Shown: positions 36,421 to 48,708, counted from the stretch's first letter. The stretch: 64,000 nucleotides of DNA from Cycas panzhihuaensis (GCA_023213395.1 CM041465.1:152403741-152467740), one strand, 5' to 3'. Made by a program: numbers and translations. The notes: generated by a model not told the origin, from the sequence alone.

Positions 36421-37480
36421 AGTTGGAGGACCAGGTAAGGGATAGAGTGATCCAAGGAGATCTAAGGGCCAAGATGAAGATTGTAGTCCTAGAGACTTAG
36501 CTAGTGGAGGTCTAAGGACACTTATTTAGGGCACATGAGGGCCATGATTGACTTTGAGAGATGTAGGATCAATTGAATGAGGTGATAGAGAAGAGAGACT
36601 AGTTATAGTACGATGTGACCGATTAGTTAATAGATAACAACCAGGTCTTTACGTACATACACACACACAACTATGCCATCAAGGACCAGATTGAGGTTGT
36701 GACCTCATAGAGATACAGGAGGAGCCTAGTCCTTGAGAGAGTAGGGTAGCCCGAGGGAGACACACCATGAGTACAACCTTCCCGTATACTTTTGTATCAC
36801 AATTTTAATGAGAGGAAAGCTTCAGACCTCCGGGGGGTTTTATACTTCACATATATATGATTATACATCCTCCTTGTAAGGATTCTTGCTTCCTAGGGCA
36901 CATTCTACCAACACATTTTGTATTATCATGGATGATTATGTACATATATAGAGATGGGGGAACACATTGGTACCCTATTTGAATATGAGATTTTGATTTA
37001 TTTTGATGGTTATGGATGTATGAATGCATGTGTGCATAGATCTTATTATGTTATTTATTTATTTGCACATCCTTTTATATAGTGTAGCACTCACACTAGG
37101 TATACATGATCACCCCATATACTATGTAATCTCGTGTGGCTCTAGGGAGAGGGGGTGACATTTCGTAAGGAAAATAGTCATTCAGACATCAAAGAGAATA
37201 AGAACAGGTACAAATACCCTAAAAGTAGTAAGAGGAAATAAGGTCTATCTCAAGAAGCCCTATATAGGCAGCAACTTATGTTCAAAAGTGAATAGTTACT
37301 TCCTAAAGAAGGAACCAAACATAAGCATGGAGACATGCCCTTATGGTGACATATTCACCACTACCCATGGGCTAAAAGAAGGGCTATGTCTTTTGAGGGG
37401 AAATATGACACCTTCAGAAATAGGCATAGACATCTTGACAATAAATAGAGTTACTAGAGACTCAAATACATGCCATGGCC
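36421..37480. other. No recognisable gene; PMD 3' side and Gypsy 3' side
   Basis: The stretch to about 36770 is arginine/glutamate-rich when read on the plus strand with many stops and may be the end of the PMD coding region. The rest has no motif. The 73-codon frame at 37288-37509 has no family. Confidence 0.35.
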
Positions 37481-38830
37481 CTAATGAGAGCTCTTGTTAT
37501 TGTATTTGAATGGTAGTTTAGGCTCATTCCAAAGTGAGTGACTGGCTTTCTTTCTACTTAGAAGGAGAAAGAATAAACCATAGATTTTTTTTAGAAACTT
37601 GTCGTTTATGGATTTGTCAAACTCAAGGCCCTCTAACTTGGTTATCCTATATTCACCATTGTCGAGGCTCTCAAGAATGACAAAAGGGCCCACCTATTTG
37701 GGGCTAAAATTTGATAAGTAATCATAGAGATACTCTAGCTTGAGGAATTGGTCCTTGGGATTCAAGGGGTGAGGACGTAGATGCTTGTCATACATCCTTT
37801 GTGCCCTAGCCTTGGATGTTAGGTTAGCTTGGTACATGGCCAATCATCTTTCATCCAGAGCCTTGAGGTTGAGGAGGCAAGCCTAGTGGCACCATTTCTG
37901 ATTAACGAACTCTTTAAGGGATAGCCTGAAAGAGAGAATCTCAATTTCTAAAGGTAAAATTATGTCAATTTCATAAACCATGGAGAAAGGTATCATCCCC
38001 ATGGTAGTGCATATCAAGGTGCGATAGGCCCACAAAGCTTAATAAAGTTAAACATGTCAATCTCTTTGAGATTGGGCGATGATTTTATTTAGAATATTAA
38101 TTAGGGTTTTATTAAAAGATTCAATTTGGCCATTAGTCTAGGGGTAATAAAGGGATAATCTTATGAGAGATCTTGAATTTCTCATAAATCTTATCCATCT
38201 CTTTATTATAGAATGGAGTTCCATTATTTGTGATAATAATGCTTAGAATCCAAATTGATAGATAATATATTGATACATAAAGGTGGTAATCATCTTACCA
38301 ATTGTAGAAGACAATGGGATAGATTCATCCCATTTGGTGAAGTACTTTGTTGCATTTAAGATAAATTTATGCTGAACTAAGGAAGGTAGAGTAATAGCTC
38401 TAATTAAGTCTAATCCCCATTGGGAGATAGCTAGGGGGATATGATAACACGCAACACCTCAGAAGGCTAGTGGATAACATTGGCATGCTCTTAGCATTTG
38501 CTGCAACACTACACATAGGCATAGGCATCCTTGAACAAGGATGGCTAATAGTATCCCATGCAAAGGATTCTTTAGGCCATGGATTGGCCTCCAAAGTGGC
38601 CTCCATAAATGGCACGATAGAATTCATAGAGAATCTGGTCAATCTCCTTAGGATTACAGTAAAGAGAAGAATGCCATCAAAGGACTACTTATCCAATATG
38701 TCCTATATAAGGAAGTATTATCAAGCGAAAGAGCTAATATGTGACTTCACTTTATCATTGGTATTATTAGGGTATTGCTATTGAGTAAGGTATTGTATAA
38801 TATCCGTATACCATTTTCTATCAGCTAATG
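37481..38830 (-). pseudogene. Gypsy (Tat-like) integrase fragment
   Basis: The minus strand shows SLFKDAYAYV followed by decayed zinc-finger cysteines near 38545-38500 (usual WPTLFKDAxxYVxxCxxCQ). Next comes an integrase core too broken to check the D,D,E triad. After it is the region IIPFSMVYE-like to KARAQRMYDKHLRPH (about 38020-37800). The C-terminal domain is GPFVILESLDNGEYRITKLEG with FDKSINDKFLKKIY (37690-37560), matching the WxGPFxVxxxLxxGAYxLxxLxG family end. It lies directly downstream of RNase H without the second RNase H that Tat elements usually have there. Confidence 0.75.
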
Positions 38831-39330
38831 TATGGGGGGATGCATTCTAGAGAGCTAGGATGGGCTCATCCAACAATAAATCATTAACTAGAACCCTAAG
38901 AGAATTAGGGATGAGGGCATCAACTAACTGTTCCACAACTGTCATCCCCTTCTTAGACTTCTGATTAATAATTCTAAGGTTGTATTCCTAAAGGAGGATG
39001 ACCCATTTGCTTATTCTTCTTGTCAAATCTAACCAGGTCAAAAGGTATCTCATCATATCAAATTAGATGATCATGTGAGTGGTATTGCCTAAGAGGTAGT
39101 GTCTAAACTTCTTAGCGGTGTGGACTGAGGGTAAGCACTCCTTTTTAGCTAGTAGGTAGTTCAATTCTACTACCACCAATATGTGACTAATAAAATAGAT
39201 GGCTCTCTCAGTTTTTGAGTGATCTTCTTGGGCTAGCATGGTTCCCAAGGGTTCATTAGTTGTTAAGGTGTATAAAATAAAAGCACAGTCGAAGAGGAGA
39301 GAAGGCAACATGGGAGTAGATACAAGAGCC
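38831..39330 (-). pseudogene. Gypsy (Tat-like) RNase H fragment
   Basis: The frame 39311-39063 reads FILYTLTTNEPLGTMLAQED, then RAIYFISHILVVVELNY and KKECLPSVHTAKKFRHYLLG, the Gypsy RNase H signature (lineage form LAQED..ERAIYYLSR..ExxYxxIEKECLALVxAxxKLRHYLLGH). The connection region IINQKSKKGMTVVEQLVDALIP follows at about 38970-38905. Only about 60 residues lie between this and KWYTDIIQYL at the start of integrase, too few for an extra RNase H domain. Confidence 0.8.
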
Positions 39331-39539
39331 TAATTAATCTCTTGAAATGCCTCTTGGGCCCTAGGAGACTAGACGAATGGAGCTCCCTTCTTTAGTAAGT
39401 TAGTCAAAGGCCTAGCATTTATTATAAAATTCACCAAGAAACATCTCAAAAACCCTAACCTCCTTAAGAATGACTTGATTTATTGTTAGGTTCTTGGGGG
39501 TGGCATCTTGGAAATGGCCTTAACCTTGTTGGGGTCTAT

Positions 39540-40340
39540 TTAGATTCCTTATTTAGAGACAAGGAAACCTAAGAGCTTGTCAGATGTCATTGTAAAAATA
39601 AATTTAAGCAAGTTTAAGTTGACATGATACTTGTGGTACCTTATAAGGATGGCTCTAAAGTCTATGGGATAATTGGCCCTCTTATGAGAGAACCCCATTA
39701 CATCATCCATAAAATCTTCAAGAGTTTTATTTATAAGGTCATAAAAAATAAATTCCATCACCCTTTGGTAAGTGGCACCTGCATTCTTTAATCTAAAGGG
39801 TATGGCCTTGTAAGCAAAGGTCCCACATGGAGTAGTGAAGGTCGTCTTATGATGATCTTCAAGGGATATTTGGATCTATTTATATCTAAAGAAGCCATCC
39901 ATTAAGGACATGACTTCAAAGCTAGCAATTCAATCAATGATTTGATCAATAAACGAGAGAGAGAAGTTGTCCTTAGGATAAGTATTGTTGATATCCCAAA
40001 AGTCAACATAAATCTTAATCGTCCTATTCTTTTTGGCAATAAGTATAATGTTGGAGACCCACATAGGGTAATTAATGGAAGTAATAAGTCCTACGTCTAG
40101 CAACTTTTCCACTTATATTGTAATAACAACTAATAGTTTAAGATGTAAAGGGCATTATTTTTATCGCACAGTGTAAACACTCAAAATGGTAGTGAGGTTA
40201 TGGGTTACAATGACAAAACCTATACCCTTCATATCTTAATAATCCCATGTAAAAACATCTTGGAATTCTTAGAACAATAGGGTGTATTCCTTTATCTCTT
40301 AGGAAAAACACTCTAACCCAATCTTAATGACCTTACCAGG
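39540..40340 (-). pseudogene. Gypsy (Tat-like) reverse transcriptase, 5'-truncated
   Basis: Starts at the fusion with the plus-strand Copia fragment near 40340. The linker EFQDVFTWDY.DMKGI is followed by EKLLDVGLITSINYPMWVSN, VDFWDINNTYPKDNFSL and YKQIQI, then the region around FMDDVMGFSHKRANY (near 39710). In the YxDD box both aspartates are retained. Frameshifts separate the open segments 40112-39930 and 39761-39549. Gag and protease are lost by the truncation. Confidence 0.82.
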
Positions 40341-40344
40341 GACA

Positions 40345-41610
40345 AGGATGATATTCTTGGTTGCCCCTGTACACATGGAATTCAATTGGCCAATCTACCA
40401 AATGGATGTGAAGAGTACTTTCCTTAATGAAGAGCTTACAGAAGAGGTTTTCTTGAAGCAACCTCTTGACTATGGTGTTCCAAGCAAAGAACACTTAGTT
40501 TATAATCTCAAGAAAGCTTTATATAGACTAAAGAAAGCACCACGTGCTTGGAATATAAGGATTGATGCCTTCCTCACTTAGAATAGATTTTATTATTTAC
40601 CCTTTGACCTAGACTTGTATATTTATATTAGAGAAAACTTGATCACCATCATTATTTTATGTGGATGATCTAGTAATCATAGGGAACAACAATAAATGCA
40701 TAACTTGGCTATAGTCAGAACTAAAAAGTAACTTTGAGATGATAGATCTTAGGTTACTCCATTATTTCCTTAGAATTGAAGTTTAATAGGAACTAGACCA
40801 CATCTTCCCATCTTAATCAAAATATGCCAATGAACTCTTGCAAATATTCAAGATGATAGATTGTAAGCCAACACTAACTTCTATAGAAACATGAACCAAG
40901 TTGAACCTGGATGAACAAGGCAAATCATTTGATCCCGCTTTATACTAATAATTAGTTGGAAGTCCTATCTACCTCACCCACACTCTACCATATATCTATT
41001 ATGTAGTTAAGATTTGTTCTAGGTATATGTCAAAACCCAAAGCATCCCACTAGAATAGTATAACTATGATTCTCAAATATATTTATGGTATACATTAGTT
41101 TGGACTTGATTACAACCAAACTAAGACTCCTATCCTTAGAGAATACATAGATGTTGACAGGGTAAATTGCCAAGACACTCACCATTCAACTTTAGGATAT
41201 AGTTTTGACATGAATTTAGTTGCAAGCTCTTAAAGTTGTAAGAAGCAGCCAAATATTACCCTTTCCTCCACTAAAGTTAAATATAAAGTAATTGTTCATA
41301 CCACTATGGAGTTCATTTAGCTCAGAAGAATTCTCACCAAGTTTAGACTTTAATAAACTGCACCTACCACTCATTACTATGATAACCAGAGTGTATTGAA
41401 GATGACAAGGAATCTAGTCTTCCATGCTAAAACCAAGCATATTAAGGTCTGCCATCACTTCATCCATGAGAATGTGTAAAATAAATAAGTAGATCTCATT
41501 TACTAATTAATTGAGGACTAGTTGTAGATATCTTCACCAAAGTACTTGAAAACCCAAAGTTTAAACTATTTCAACTTATATGTATGTACTAGAGGCAACC
41601 CCTATTTGTA
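40345..41610 (+). pseudogene. Ty1/Copia reverse transcriptase-RNase H fragment
   Basis: Begins inside the reverse transcriptase: WPIYQMDVKSTFLNEELTEE, then LKQP and KKALYRLKKAPRAWN (to about 40550). A decayed catalytic box follows near 40660. RNase H runs to about 41600 with DNQSVLKM and DIFTKVLENPKFKLF. Many stops. Gag and integrase are absent because of the break at about 40340. No LTR is recognised. Confidence 0.85.
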
Positions 41611-41924
41611 ATTTAATTATAATTTATAAATATATCAGGTCCATCGTTTGTGTCTATATGCCAGCTAATAATATTTATGTAAACATTGGTGGTACATTTA
41701 TAAATTAAGCCCCACTCACCTCATTTATATATTGGATAATTGTGAATGTGGAAGCTCTACCAGATTTGAGCCTTGTGGCGTAACAATTTTGCCTATGAAT
41801 ATTTATCTATCTCATATCATTATTTGTGCTTGATTATTTTAATATTTCAATAGTCTGTAATGGTTTATTAATGATTGCATATAGATTTTAGATCTTGTAG
41901 ATATTTTCTTATAACTATACATGT
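41611..41924. other. No recognisable gene
   Basis: About 300 bp of AT-rich DNA between the Copia fragment and the chromovirus tail. No motif seen. Confidence 0.4.
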
Positions 41925-42325
41925 AAACCTCTCTCAAGTAGTAAGGGAAATATAAATTTTCACCTAGATTCTATGGCCCATACCAAATCTGGTAAAGGAT
42001 TAAATAAATAGCTTATGCCCTTGACTTACCTCAAGGTAGTAAGATTCATGACATCTTCTATGTATCTAACCTTAAGAAAAAGATGGGGTACTATGTTGGG
42101 GCAATAATTATATTACCAATAATATATGAAGAGGGAAAACTTATGTTAGAATTTAAAAGTATAACATATATTCACTAGCATAAGCTCAGATCACAAAATA
42201 TTATAGAGTATCTAGTTAAATGGAAGGGGCTATGACAACCTAAGAGAGTGAATAATTTATTTAAAATTACCCATCATTACGAACACTTTATAGGCAAAGA
42301 AAATTTTTAGAAGGAAGGAATTTAT
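41925..42325 (+). pseudogene. Chromovirus (Gypsy) integrase C-terminus and chromodomain
   Basis: Reads KYKFSPRFYGPYQI, then AYALDLPQGSKIHDIFYVSN followed by LKK, then IIEYLVKWKGL at 42210-42235. This is the chromodomain strand (usual VLVKWKGLPxxEATWE). The end, GKENF.KEG, matches the usual LEDKxxxEG. It terminates directly before a purine-rich AAGGAAGGAATTTAT and an LTR start. Two stops in the chromodomain. The rest of the chromovirus is missing. Confidence 0.8.
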
Positions 42326-42628
42326 TGTGACCTAATACAATTATGTAACTCAGGTATAAATTTGATAAATTATTAGAAGTCAATTTTTTTTATTATTAGG
42401 GAGAAGAGATCTTATTATTATTATTGAAAGATAAGTTTTTATTAAAAAGTCATCATTTTTTAAAAGTGGCCAATGCTAACATCTATAAATAGAGAATTAT
42501 CATTCATTTGTAAGCTATCTTTTGTGAGTTAATTTATTTAGGGTCTTTTGACCATTTGGCTCTTAGGAGTTTCTTTTCACCTTTTATTTTAATTTTCTTG
42601 TATCATGGAAGTAGGTCCTCTTTAGGAT
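42326..42628 (+). repeat. Left part of a chromovirus 3' LTR
   Basis: Starts TGTGACCTAATAC after a polypurine tract (AAGGAAGGAATTTAT). It contains a promoter-like CTATAAATAGAG near 42482-42493. It is cut by Copia G, whose duplicated target AGGAT marks the break. The LTR continues after 47991 for an unknown length. Confidence 0.6.
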
Positions 42629-43290
42629 TATTAGATAATGTAACAATAATATTTTAGATATAAAATTTTAAAAGGTTGGTAGCACAGTGTCCCACCCAAA
42701 CTTCTGTGGTGGGATCCAAGGCCTCCCTTGGCTGGGGGTTGTAGTGAGAGCTGGACCTCCCTCCCTCCCACCCGTGCACATAAAGAGGGGGTTCGGGAGT
42801 GATAGCCCCTAACCCAAAAAACTAGCACTATGAAACATACTAAATTATAAAGAGAATCAGGGTTGTTTATTTAAAATACTCCAGATTTGATGGTTGAAAT
42901 TTGTGCCTTATATGACTCTCTCATATAGATCGATCTAGGGTGTTTTTTCATGATGTTAATAGCATTCAATGTATTAGATATACTATAAGGAGTAAAGTGG
43001 CTAGTTATTGTTGCTGTAAATATTTTACTATGGATAATATACATTTCTCCATTATTAGATAATAAAGATTGATACCTTTCCTGTGTGGATGTTTCCCTAG
43101 CACACTATTAGGGTTTTACCACATTATATCTAATGTATATGTGATGCTTTAGTTTTCTGATTTATTTATTATATTATATCTACTTTAAGAACCTGCATGT
43201 TAAATTTTAGTTTCAATTCCTGTAACTAGTTACAAAATAATTTAGATCTTGGTGGTGGTTTTTGGTTATTATGACCTAGTTTTCTCAATA
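42629..43290 (+). repeat. 5' LTR of element G
   Basis: 662 bp, paired with 47339-47991. Starts TATTAGATAATG (TG changed to TA) and ends CTCAATA. It contains a G/C-rich module at about 42685-42820 and an AATAAAG polyadenylation-type signal near 43061. Confidence 0.9.
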
Positions 43291-43292
43291 AG

Positions 43293-43304
43293 TGGTATCA
43301 GAGC
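43293..43304 (+). promoter_or_regulatory. Primer-binding site of element G (tRNA-iMet)
   Basis: TGGTATCAGAGC, exact complement of the plant initiator tRNA-Met 3' end, 2 bp after the LTR. Confidence 0.95.
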
Positions 43305-43362
43305 TATTTTTATTTTTGTAGCAAGTTTGTAAAGGTTTTGATGTTGGTTTTTTCTATACTAA

Positions 43363-44560
43363 ATGGCAAAACTAGTGAATAAAAAATTTGAGGTGGAGAA
43401 ATTCAATTGTAAGAATAACTTGAAGTTGTAGAAACTCAAAGCGTATGATGTTCTGGTATAATAGGAGTTATATAGAGCTCTTACAGGTAAATCGAAGAAA
43501 CAACGGGAATAGACAATGATGAATAGGAGGACGATTTGGATAAAAGAGCTCTTAGCACAATATTACTGTGCTTGATAGATGAAGTTCTATTTAACATTAT
43601 AGGGGAAAAGACAGTAGCAATATTATAGACTTGGTTGGAAGCCTTGTATATGACTAAATTAGTGGTAAATCAAATCTACTTGAAAAGGTAACTGTACTTA
43701 TCATAGATGAAGGAAGGTATAAAAATTCTTGATCACTTAAATCTTTTCAATTCTCTTATTTATTACTTAGCTAGTATCAATGTCACAATTGAGAATAAGG
43801 ACAAGTCTATTACCTTGTTATGTTTATTACTAGAATCTTAGGATAATATTATCGTCTCAATTAGTTTTAGTAGTACATATAAATTAGACTATAATTCTGT
43901 TATAAGTGCTTTATTGACGGAAGAGGTGGAAGAAATCTAGTCTTGAAACCTCCACACTAGAAGCTATAATAATAAGGGGAAAAATGATTAAGAGAGCATA
44001 AATCTCCAAGGACACATCAAGGTTAAAGTCAAAAGGCAAGAACAATAAGCTCAGATGTTGGCACTACAGTAAGATAGGTCACCTCAAAGAAGGATTACTA
44101 CAAAAGGAAGGAGTTCTAGAAAAAGTAAGATCCTAATAAGGATGTTAATTAGTTGGAGTCGAAGCAACATATATATGATGATGTCTTAGTTACTTGTAAT
44201 GTTTCCCATTATTATCATGATTGGTTATTAGATTAAGGTACTCCACACAATATGTGTATATATAAGAGTTAGTTTTCATTATACCAACCTCTTAATAGTG
44301 GTGATGTACTTATCAAAAATAAAGTTTCTTGTAAGACGATGGACACTGGTAGCATCAAAATTAAAATGTTTGATGGTGTAGTGAGAACATTAGCTGAAGT
44401 TAGACATGTACCTGATATAAAAAAGAATCTAATTTCCTTGGGTGAACTAAATTCTGTTGGTTATAAGTACATAGATTATGACAGAGTCTTGAAGGTGTCA
44501 AAGGGTATCTTGGTTGTTATAAAAGTCTTAAAGAAATGAAACCTTTATATTTTGGTGGAA
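43363..44560 (+). pseudogene. Copia gag-protease of element G
   Basis: ATG at 43363 in ATGGCAAAACTA, parallel to the F start. KFEVEKFNCKNN, AYDVLV and ALTGKSKK follow. Several stops and frameshifts interrupt it (for example at 43425, 43455-43465 and 43505). The zinc-knuckle region is broken near 44055-44100. The protease box reads WLLD.GT at 44222-44242: the catalytic D is kept, but the serine is a stop. The longest open piece is 44339-44539 (GSIKIKMFDGVVRTLAEVRH). Confidence 0.88.
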
Positions 44561-45520
44561 AGTATAGACGTCAGTCATGCAGCTATAATATCAAAAACTG
44601 TAGAAGATCTAGCTTAGTCATAGTATTAGAAACTTGGGCATATGAGTGAGAGAGGACTTAAGGTTTTGATGAACAGTAAGTTGCTTCTTAACTTGCAGCT
44701 TTCAGATTTGATTTTTTGTAAATATTATATTTTTAGAAAATAGTATAAACTTAAGTTTAAAGTATGGAGTCACACTTATAAAGGTATTCTAGATTATGTA
44801 CATTCAGATGTGTGGGGACCAACCCCTATAATATCTTATGGAAGATCATTATACTTTATCACATTTATAGATGATTACCCTAGAAAGATATGGATATATT
44901 TTTTGAAAAAGAAATCTAAAGTTTTTAATATGTTTAAGCAATTCAAGGCTCTGGTTGGGAAGAGAACTTCCAGATCAATCAAATATTTAAGAACTGACAA
45001 TAGAGGTGAGTTCAACTCTTTGGATTTTGAGAACTAGTATAGAGAAGTTGGGATTGAAAGGCATAAGACCACTAGCTATAATCTATAGCAGAATGGCATA
45101 GCTGAGTACATGAATAAGACTCTCTTAGAAAGAGCAAGAAGCATACTGAGTAATATAAGAGTGGAGTAAGGCTTATGGGCAGAAGCTATTCATACAACTT
45201 ATTATTTTTTAGATAGATCACCATTACTTACAATAAACTATAAGATTCCTAAAGAGGTATAGACTAGACATTCATGCAACTATTCAAATTTGAAAGCTTT
45301 TAGTTGTGTTACTTATGACTTGACTAATAAAAGTCAACATTCAAAGTTAGATCCGAAATCCAAGTGATGTATCTTTGTTGGTTATGGTGATAAATATAGT
45401 ATGAAGGGATATAGGTTGTGGGATCCTACTGCCCATAAAATCACTATTAACAGAGATGTTATATTTGATAAATCTCCTTTTCTAAAATCAAATAGTGTAG
45501 AAGATGAAGTGAAATAAGTG
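44561..45520 (+). pseudogene. Copia integrase of element G
   Basis: Reads LRTDNRGEFNS, YVHSDVWGPTP and QNGIAEYMNKTL, so all three residues of the D,D(35)E triad are still encoded (HSD near 44805, TDN near 44995, AE near 45100). LGHMSERG near 44635 marks the zinc-binding part. Stop codons at CAG/CAA/TGG-type positions interrupt it. Ends in KSKWCIFVGYGDKYSMKGYRL-type sequence with a stop. Confidence 0.88.
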
Positions 45521-45739
45521 CAAAAAGTTGAATATCAACAGGTCAAGCTTGAGACTTATCCATCTTCAAAAATAGAAAAGTAGGAAGAGCTTTCTGAAGA
45601 TGAATCTAGAATAGATTTACAAGAGTATATAGATACTCCTCCACCAACAGTTAGAAGATCTACACGAGTCAGACATCCACCTAGTAGGTACAACCCTTCT
45701 ATTTCTATTACTTTAGTTTCTAATGATGGTGAGCCTACA

Positions 45740-46440
45740 TGCTATTAAGAAGTAATAAATGATATCCATTGTGAGAAGTAGAAGAGGGCTATGTAGGAAG
45801 AGATAAATACTTTAAAGAAAAATAATTCATAGGACTTGGTAGAACTTCCACATGGTAGGAAGATTATTGGTTGCAAGTGTGTTTTCAAGAAGAAAATAGA
45901 TGTTGATAGAAAGGATGACAAATATAGGGCAAGACTGGTGGCTAAAGGCTTTACACAAAAAGCAGGTATTGATTTTCATGAGATCTTTTCACTAATTATT
46001 AAACTTATTTCAATTTGAGTTCTATTAACCTTGGTAGCTTCTCTTGATTTAAAATTGGAGTAGTTAGATATAAAAATAGCTTTTCTACATGGGCATTTAG
46101 ATGAGGAGATATATGTAGATTAACCATAATGGTTTGTATAAGATGGTAAGAAAAGACTTATTTATAGGCTCAGGAAATCATTGCATGGCCTCAAGTAATT
46201 ACCTAGGCAATAGCACAAAAAGTTTGATGCCTTTATAGAGAGCCAAAATTTCAAAAGAAGTGAGTATGGTTATTATATTTATTTTAAATTCTTAGGTAAT
46301 GTCTTATTCATTATCTTGGTATTGTATGTTGATAACATGCTAGTTGCAAGCAAGAGTATGGTAGAAATTAACAAATTAAAAGCTCAATTGGCTAGGACTT
46401 TTGATATGAAGGCTCTAATAGTTGTAAAATAAATCTTAAG
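45740..46440 (+). pseudogene. Copia reverse transcriptase of element G
   Basis: VELPHGRKIIGCKCVFKKK then KYRARLVAKGFTQKAGIDF (45836-46018, open) begins the domain. KIAFLHGHLDEEIYVD follows after stops. The catalytic box is LYVDNMLVAS near 46325, with the second aspartate changed to asparagine. F has an intact YVDD. Confidence 0.88.
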
Positions 46441-46441
46441 T

Positions 46442-47240
46442 ATGGAGATACATAGAGATAGGAAAAATAGTAAGCTATGGATATCACAGAAGAAATATAT
46501 GGCAAAGGTGCTAACCAAATTTAGTGTGGAAAATGTGAAACTATTTAGTATCTCATTCACTTCCCATTTCAAGCTTTCTTCGAGTATGAGTTCTAATAGT
46601 GAAGAAGAAAAGGATTATATATCTCATATACCTTATGCCACTATAGTAGAAATTTTGATGTATGCTATGGTATGTACAAGACTTGATATTTCATATACAG
46701 TCAATATAGTTTGCAAGTTTATGGTAAATCTAAGAAAGGAACATTGGGTAGTATTGAAATTGGTGCTTCAGTATTTGAGGGGCACAAGTGACTATTGCAT
46801 CAACTTTGAAGGTATAGGTAATCAGGTTTGTAGGTATGTTGATTCAAACATTAGAGGAGATTTAGATAAGAGAAGGTCTACTTCAGGTTATGTGTTTACT
46901 CTTGTAAATGGTCTAGTTAGTTGGATGTCAAAATTATGGAGTACAATTACATTATTGACTATAGAAGTAGAATATGTTGCTACATCACATACTTATAAGG
47001 AAGAAATCTAGTTACAGGGTCCATTAGTTAATCTTGGAAAGAAATAAGAAAATGTAAAGCTATTTTATGATAGTCAAAGTGCCATTTACTTAGAAAAGAA
47101 TCTAGTTTATCAGAGTAGGCTAAAGCATATTGCTTTTAAGTACTATTCTATTAGACAGGTTGTGGAAACAAGTAGAGTGGCACTTGAGAAGCTTAACACA
47201 AAATAGAATTATATTGACATATTCACAAAACTAGCACTAT
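46442..47240 (+). pseudogene. Copia RNase H and connection of element G
   Basis: Open from 46442 to 47011 (189 codons), including YATIVEILMYAMVCTRLDIS, RYVDSNIRGDLDKRRSTSGY and VEYVATSHTYKEEI. The motif DWAGD is altered to SNIRGD. After a stop the tail DSQSAIYLEKNLVYQSRLKHI continues to about 47240. Confidence 0.9.
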
Positions 47241-47338
47241 TGAAGAAGTTTAAATGGTGCTTGATTTTTCTTAGTTTGTAGAAAAGGTGATGAATAGTCT
47301 AAGAAAGATATTAAGTAAATCATTGTTAACATGGAGAT

Positions 47339-47991
47339 TGTTAACAATAATGTTTTAGACATAAAAATTTTGATAGGTTAGTAGTGCAGTTTTCTCTCTA
47401 AACTTTTATGGGGGGATCCAAGGGGGAAAAGATCCCCTCTTGGAGTGTGGGAAGGGGGGGGGGTGTAGGGGGACCCCCATTCCACTGTAAAGAGGGAGTT
47501 TAGGGGCAATAGCCCTTGACCTAAAAAACTAGCACTATGAAACATACTAAATTATAAAGAGAATGTGGTCATTCATTTAAAATATTTCAGATTTAATGGT
47601 CAAGATTTATGCCTTATATGACTCTCTTATATAGCTTGATTTAGGGTGTTTTTTCATTATATTAATGACATTCGATATATTGTATGTAGTGTGAAGAGTA
47701 GGATGGTTGGTTATTGTTACTATGAACATTCTTTTATGGATTATATATATTTCTCCATTCTTGAATAATAAAGATCGATACATTTCCTATGTGGATGTTT
47801 TCCTAGCACACTACCAGGGTTTTACTATGTTATATCTAGTGTATATGTGATGCTGTTCTAATTTATTTATTGTATTATTTTTGGTTTAAGAACTTGTATG
47901 TTAAATTTTAGTTTCAATTCCTGTAACTAGTTGCAAAATAGTTTAGTTCTTGGTTACGATTTCTAGTTATTAGGACCTAGTTTTCTTAACA
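47339..47991 (+). repeat. 3' LTR of element G
   Basis: 653 bp. Starts TGTTAACAATAATG and lacks about 10 bp found near the start of the other family LTRs. Preceded by purine-rich AACATGGAGAT. Ends CTTAACA. The G/C-rich module is at about 47395-47525. Confidence 0.9.
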
Positions 47992-47996
47992 AGGAT

Positions 47997-48708
47997 CACT
48001 TTAGACTATGATACAATAGTAGAATCATCCAACTATATCATTTGATAAATTAACAAATCTGTTAGTGAAATACTAAATAATATTAGTCGAAGCTAATAAG
48101 ATATAAGATCCTTTATAAGCTCTTTTCACATACTCTAAGTTATTTTAATAACCTAAAGCATAAAATTAGCAACCACAAATTATAGCTAAAATATATAATA
48201 ATTCTAGAACTAAAAAATAGAATAGACTTCCAATCTTACATATAAGAATCCTAATCCTAGGTTTAATAACTCTAATCCTAGTTTATTATGGAACTTTAAT
48301 CAACACTTAATACAAAATTTTCCCCATGGTCAAATTCTAATTAATTTAAAAATTTTAAATAGAAACCTATATAGAATCCTAAGTTTGATTAAAATATAGT
48401 TCAAACTTGTACCTAATACCACAAAAAGGAATATAGTAAAGTGGTTTATAGGAAATAAATAGTTTTTGAGGCATGGAAAGCCTCTAAAGAAACTCAACAA
48501 AAGTCTAGTTAGTATAATTATATTCACATCTTACTTTTCTACACTTATATCATCTTTGTCTCCTCTAGTTCTAAATTCAAGTACCTCCCACTATATGATA
48601 AGCGCACCAAAACTATTTTTTCTTGTATAAAGCTAGTGTTAATATAAATGATAAATTATCATTTGTATTAGGATTAATATCCTTCACTTAACTCTCACCT
48701 TAAGAACA
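47997..48708. other. No recognisable gene
   Basis: Begins as the right part of the chromovirus LTR interrupted by G, whose end I cannot place. No coding signal. Confidence 0.4.

Larger units (their letters stand above)
42629..47991 (+). mobile_element. Element G: full-length Tork-type Ty1/Copia
   Basis: 5363 bp with perfect 5-bp target duplication AGGAT (42624-42628 and 47992-47996). LTRs at 42629-43290 and 47339-47991, primer-binding site 43293-43304, gag, protease, integrase, reverse transcriptase, RNase H and polypurine tract are all present in order. It carries many stop codons. It is homologous along its length with element F (54928-60227), and more decayed. Gag type and the repeated G-rich LTR module place both in one family of the Tork/TAR kind. 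Confidence 0.95.

Noticed and set aside
38400-38784. Open frames of 104 codons (plus) and 80 codons (minus)
   Set aside because: Both are shadows of the Gypsy integrase zinc-finger region, which is read in another minus-strand frame.
42631-42828. 65-codon minus-strand frame (also 54797-55095 on both strands)
   Set aside because: Produced by the G/C-rich LTR module. It lies within LTRs and has no family signature.
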